Source: an uncultured Gammaproteobacteria bacterium
GTDB taxonomy: Bacteria; Pseudomonadota; Gammaproteobacteria; Rariloculales; Rariloculaceae
NCBI GenBank assembly: GCA_946887385.1
Contig: CAMPKU010000086.1
Location: 1 to 16,078, forward strand
DNA length: 16,078 nucleotides
Direction of reading: 5' to 3'
The notes under the pieces: generated by a model
Databases searched by the model: none
What the model was told of the DNA's origin: nothing
What the model saw: the letters and a program-made list of their open reading frames with translations, nothing else
In this document: positions 15,821 through 16,078 of the stretch, piece by piece
Layout: each line of letters starts with the position of its first letter
Position numbering within the stretch: the first letter of the stretch is position 1
Program-made: the position numbers and the translations under genes

Positions 15821-16078
15821 TTAGTTTTGCGGCAATGCTGGATGCTTGATCGACAACGTCTCGCCCGGCCGGCTAGCCGCAATGTCGGTGAGCCGAGTGG
15901 GCGGCGGCTGTGCCGGTCCTGCGCCCGAGTCGATGGGTGGCCATTCCACTCGCAGCTCATCGACCCTGATCGAGGAGTTGAGCCCGAACACCTGTACGGT
16001 CGGGTTTTGCGACGTGTAGTTGGTGCCGATCATGATCTCGCGCATCTGCTCCGTAGCGCCGATGCGTGCAAAGACCCG
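15821..16078 (-). CDS. ASPIC/UnbV (CRTAC1-type) protein, C-terminal end only
   Basis: This frame is open to the right edge; only the last 85 residues are in the window. Sequence such as Q-M-R-E-I-M-I-G-T-N-Y-T-S-Q-N-P followed by V-F-G-L-N and V-D-E-L-R-V-E-W-P is typical of the ASPIC/UnbV domain that ends CRTAC1-type proteins, which usually have FG-GAP/VCBS beta-propeller repeats before it and are secreted. The Met at 16045 is internal to that domain and is not the real start. It is upstream of, and probably cotranscribed with, the haloperoxidase gene. Function in bacteria is not established. Confidence 0.75.
   Translation of the reverse strand, partial: RVFARIGATEQMREIMIGTNYTSQNPTVQVFGLNSSIRVDELRVEWPPIDSGAGPAQPPPTRLTDIAASRPGETLSIKHPALPQN

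Noticed and set aside
1..16078. CRISPR arrays, tRNA or rRNA genes, insertion sequences, attachment sites or replication origins
   Set aside because: Reading both strands, I found no regularly spaced repeats, no transposase or integrase product, no terminal inverted repeats and no recognisable tRNA arms. Short CG-rich repeats are explained by base composition.

Overview
This window (16,078 bases, GC-rich, codons mostly ending in G or C) looks like chromosome from a gammaproteobacterium-type organism. I favour the Steroidobacteraceae or a relative, because DUF6152 proteins, a Fiu/PiuC iron pair, PQQ enzymes, a vanadium haloperoxidase and an ASPIC/UnbV protein occur together. That placement is inference; there is no rRNA or other marker. 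Genes are densely packed, with no tRNA, rRNA, CRISPR array, insertion sequence or phage gene. The longest stretch without a confident gene is about 255 bases (11671-11925).

Region 1 (18-6325) is the most interesting part. A Fur-type operator (2024-2042, with a weaker second copy at 1986-2004) lies between two divergent transcription units. Rightward are a TonB-dependent siderophore receptor of the Fiu/PiuA type and a PiuC/YbiX-type Fe(II)/2-oxoglutarate hydroxylase, separated by a perfect 11-bp hairpin. Leftward is a tight three-gene operon: a secreted protein of unknown function with a W-G-x-P-D-L-Q-G-x-W motif, a DUF6152 protein overlapping it by 4 bases, and an exported thioredoxin-like protein. 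Just after the hydroxylase gene is a single protein (5201-6325) that is colinear with the first two leftward products joined together: an N-terminal DUF6152 domain plus the second secreted domain. The two-gene and fused forms flank one iron-uptake pair, which suggests that the two domains work together, possibly in the periplasm on iron, a siderophore or another imported compound.

Region 2 (6344-13693) holds single genes on both strands: a methyltransferase with an apparent signal peptide, a YkgJ-type cysteine-cluster protein, an exported cytochrome c-PQQ quinohaemoprotein preceded by a 34-codon overlapping leader ORF, a bicupin, a coiled-coil protein, an FmdB-type zinc ribbon and a DHA2-type multidrug transporter.

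Region 3 (13700-16078) is a leftward pair: the C-terminal end of an ASPIC/UnbV (CRTAC1-type) protein running off the right edge, then a complete exported vanadium-dependent haloperoxidase with every expected vanadate-binding motif.

Many products carry signal peptides, so the window is rich in envelope and periplasmic redox functions. Several starts share a GGGGGA-type ribosome binding site, which helped choose start codons.
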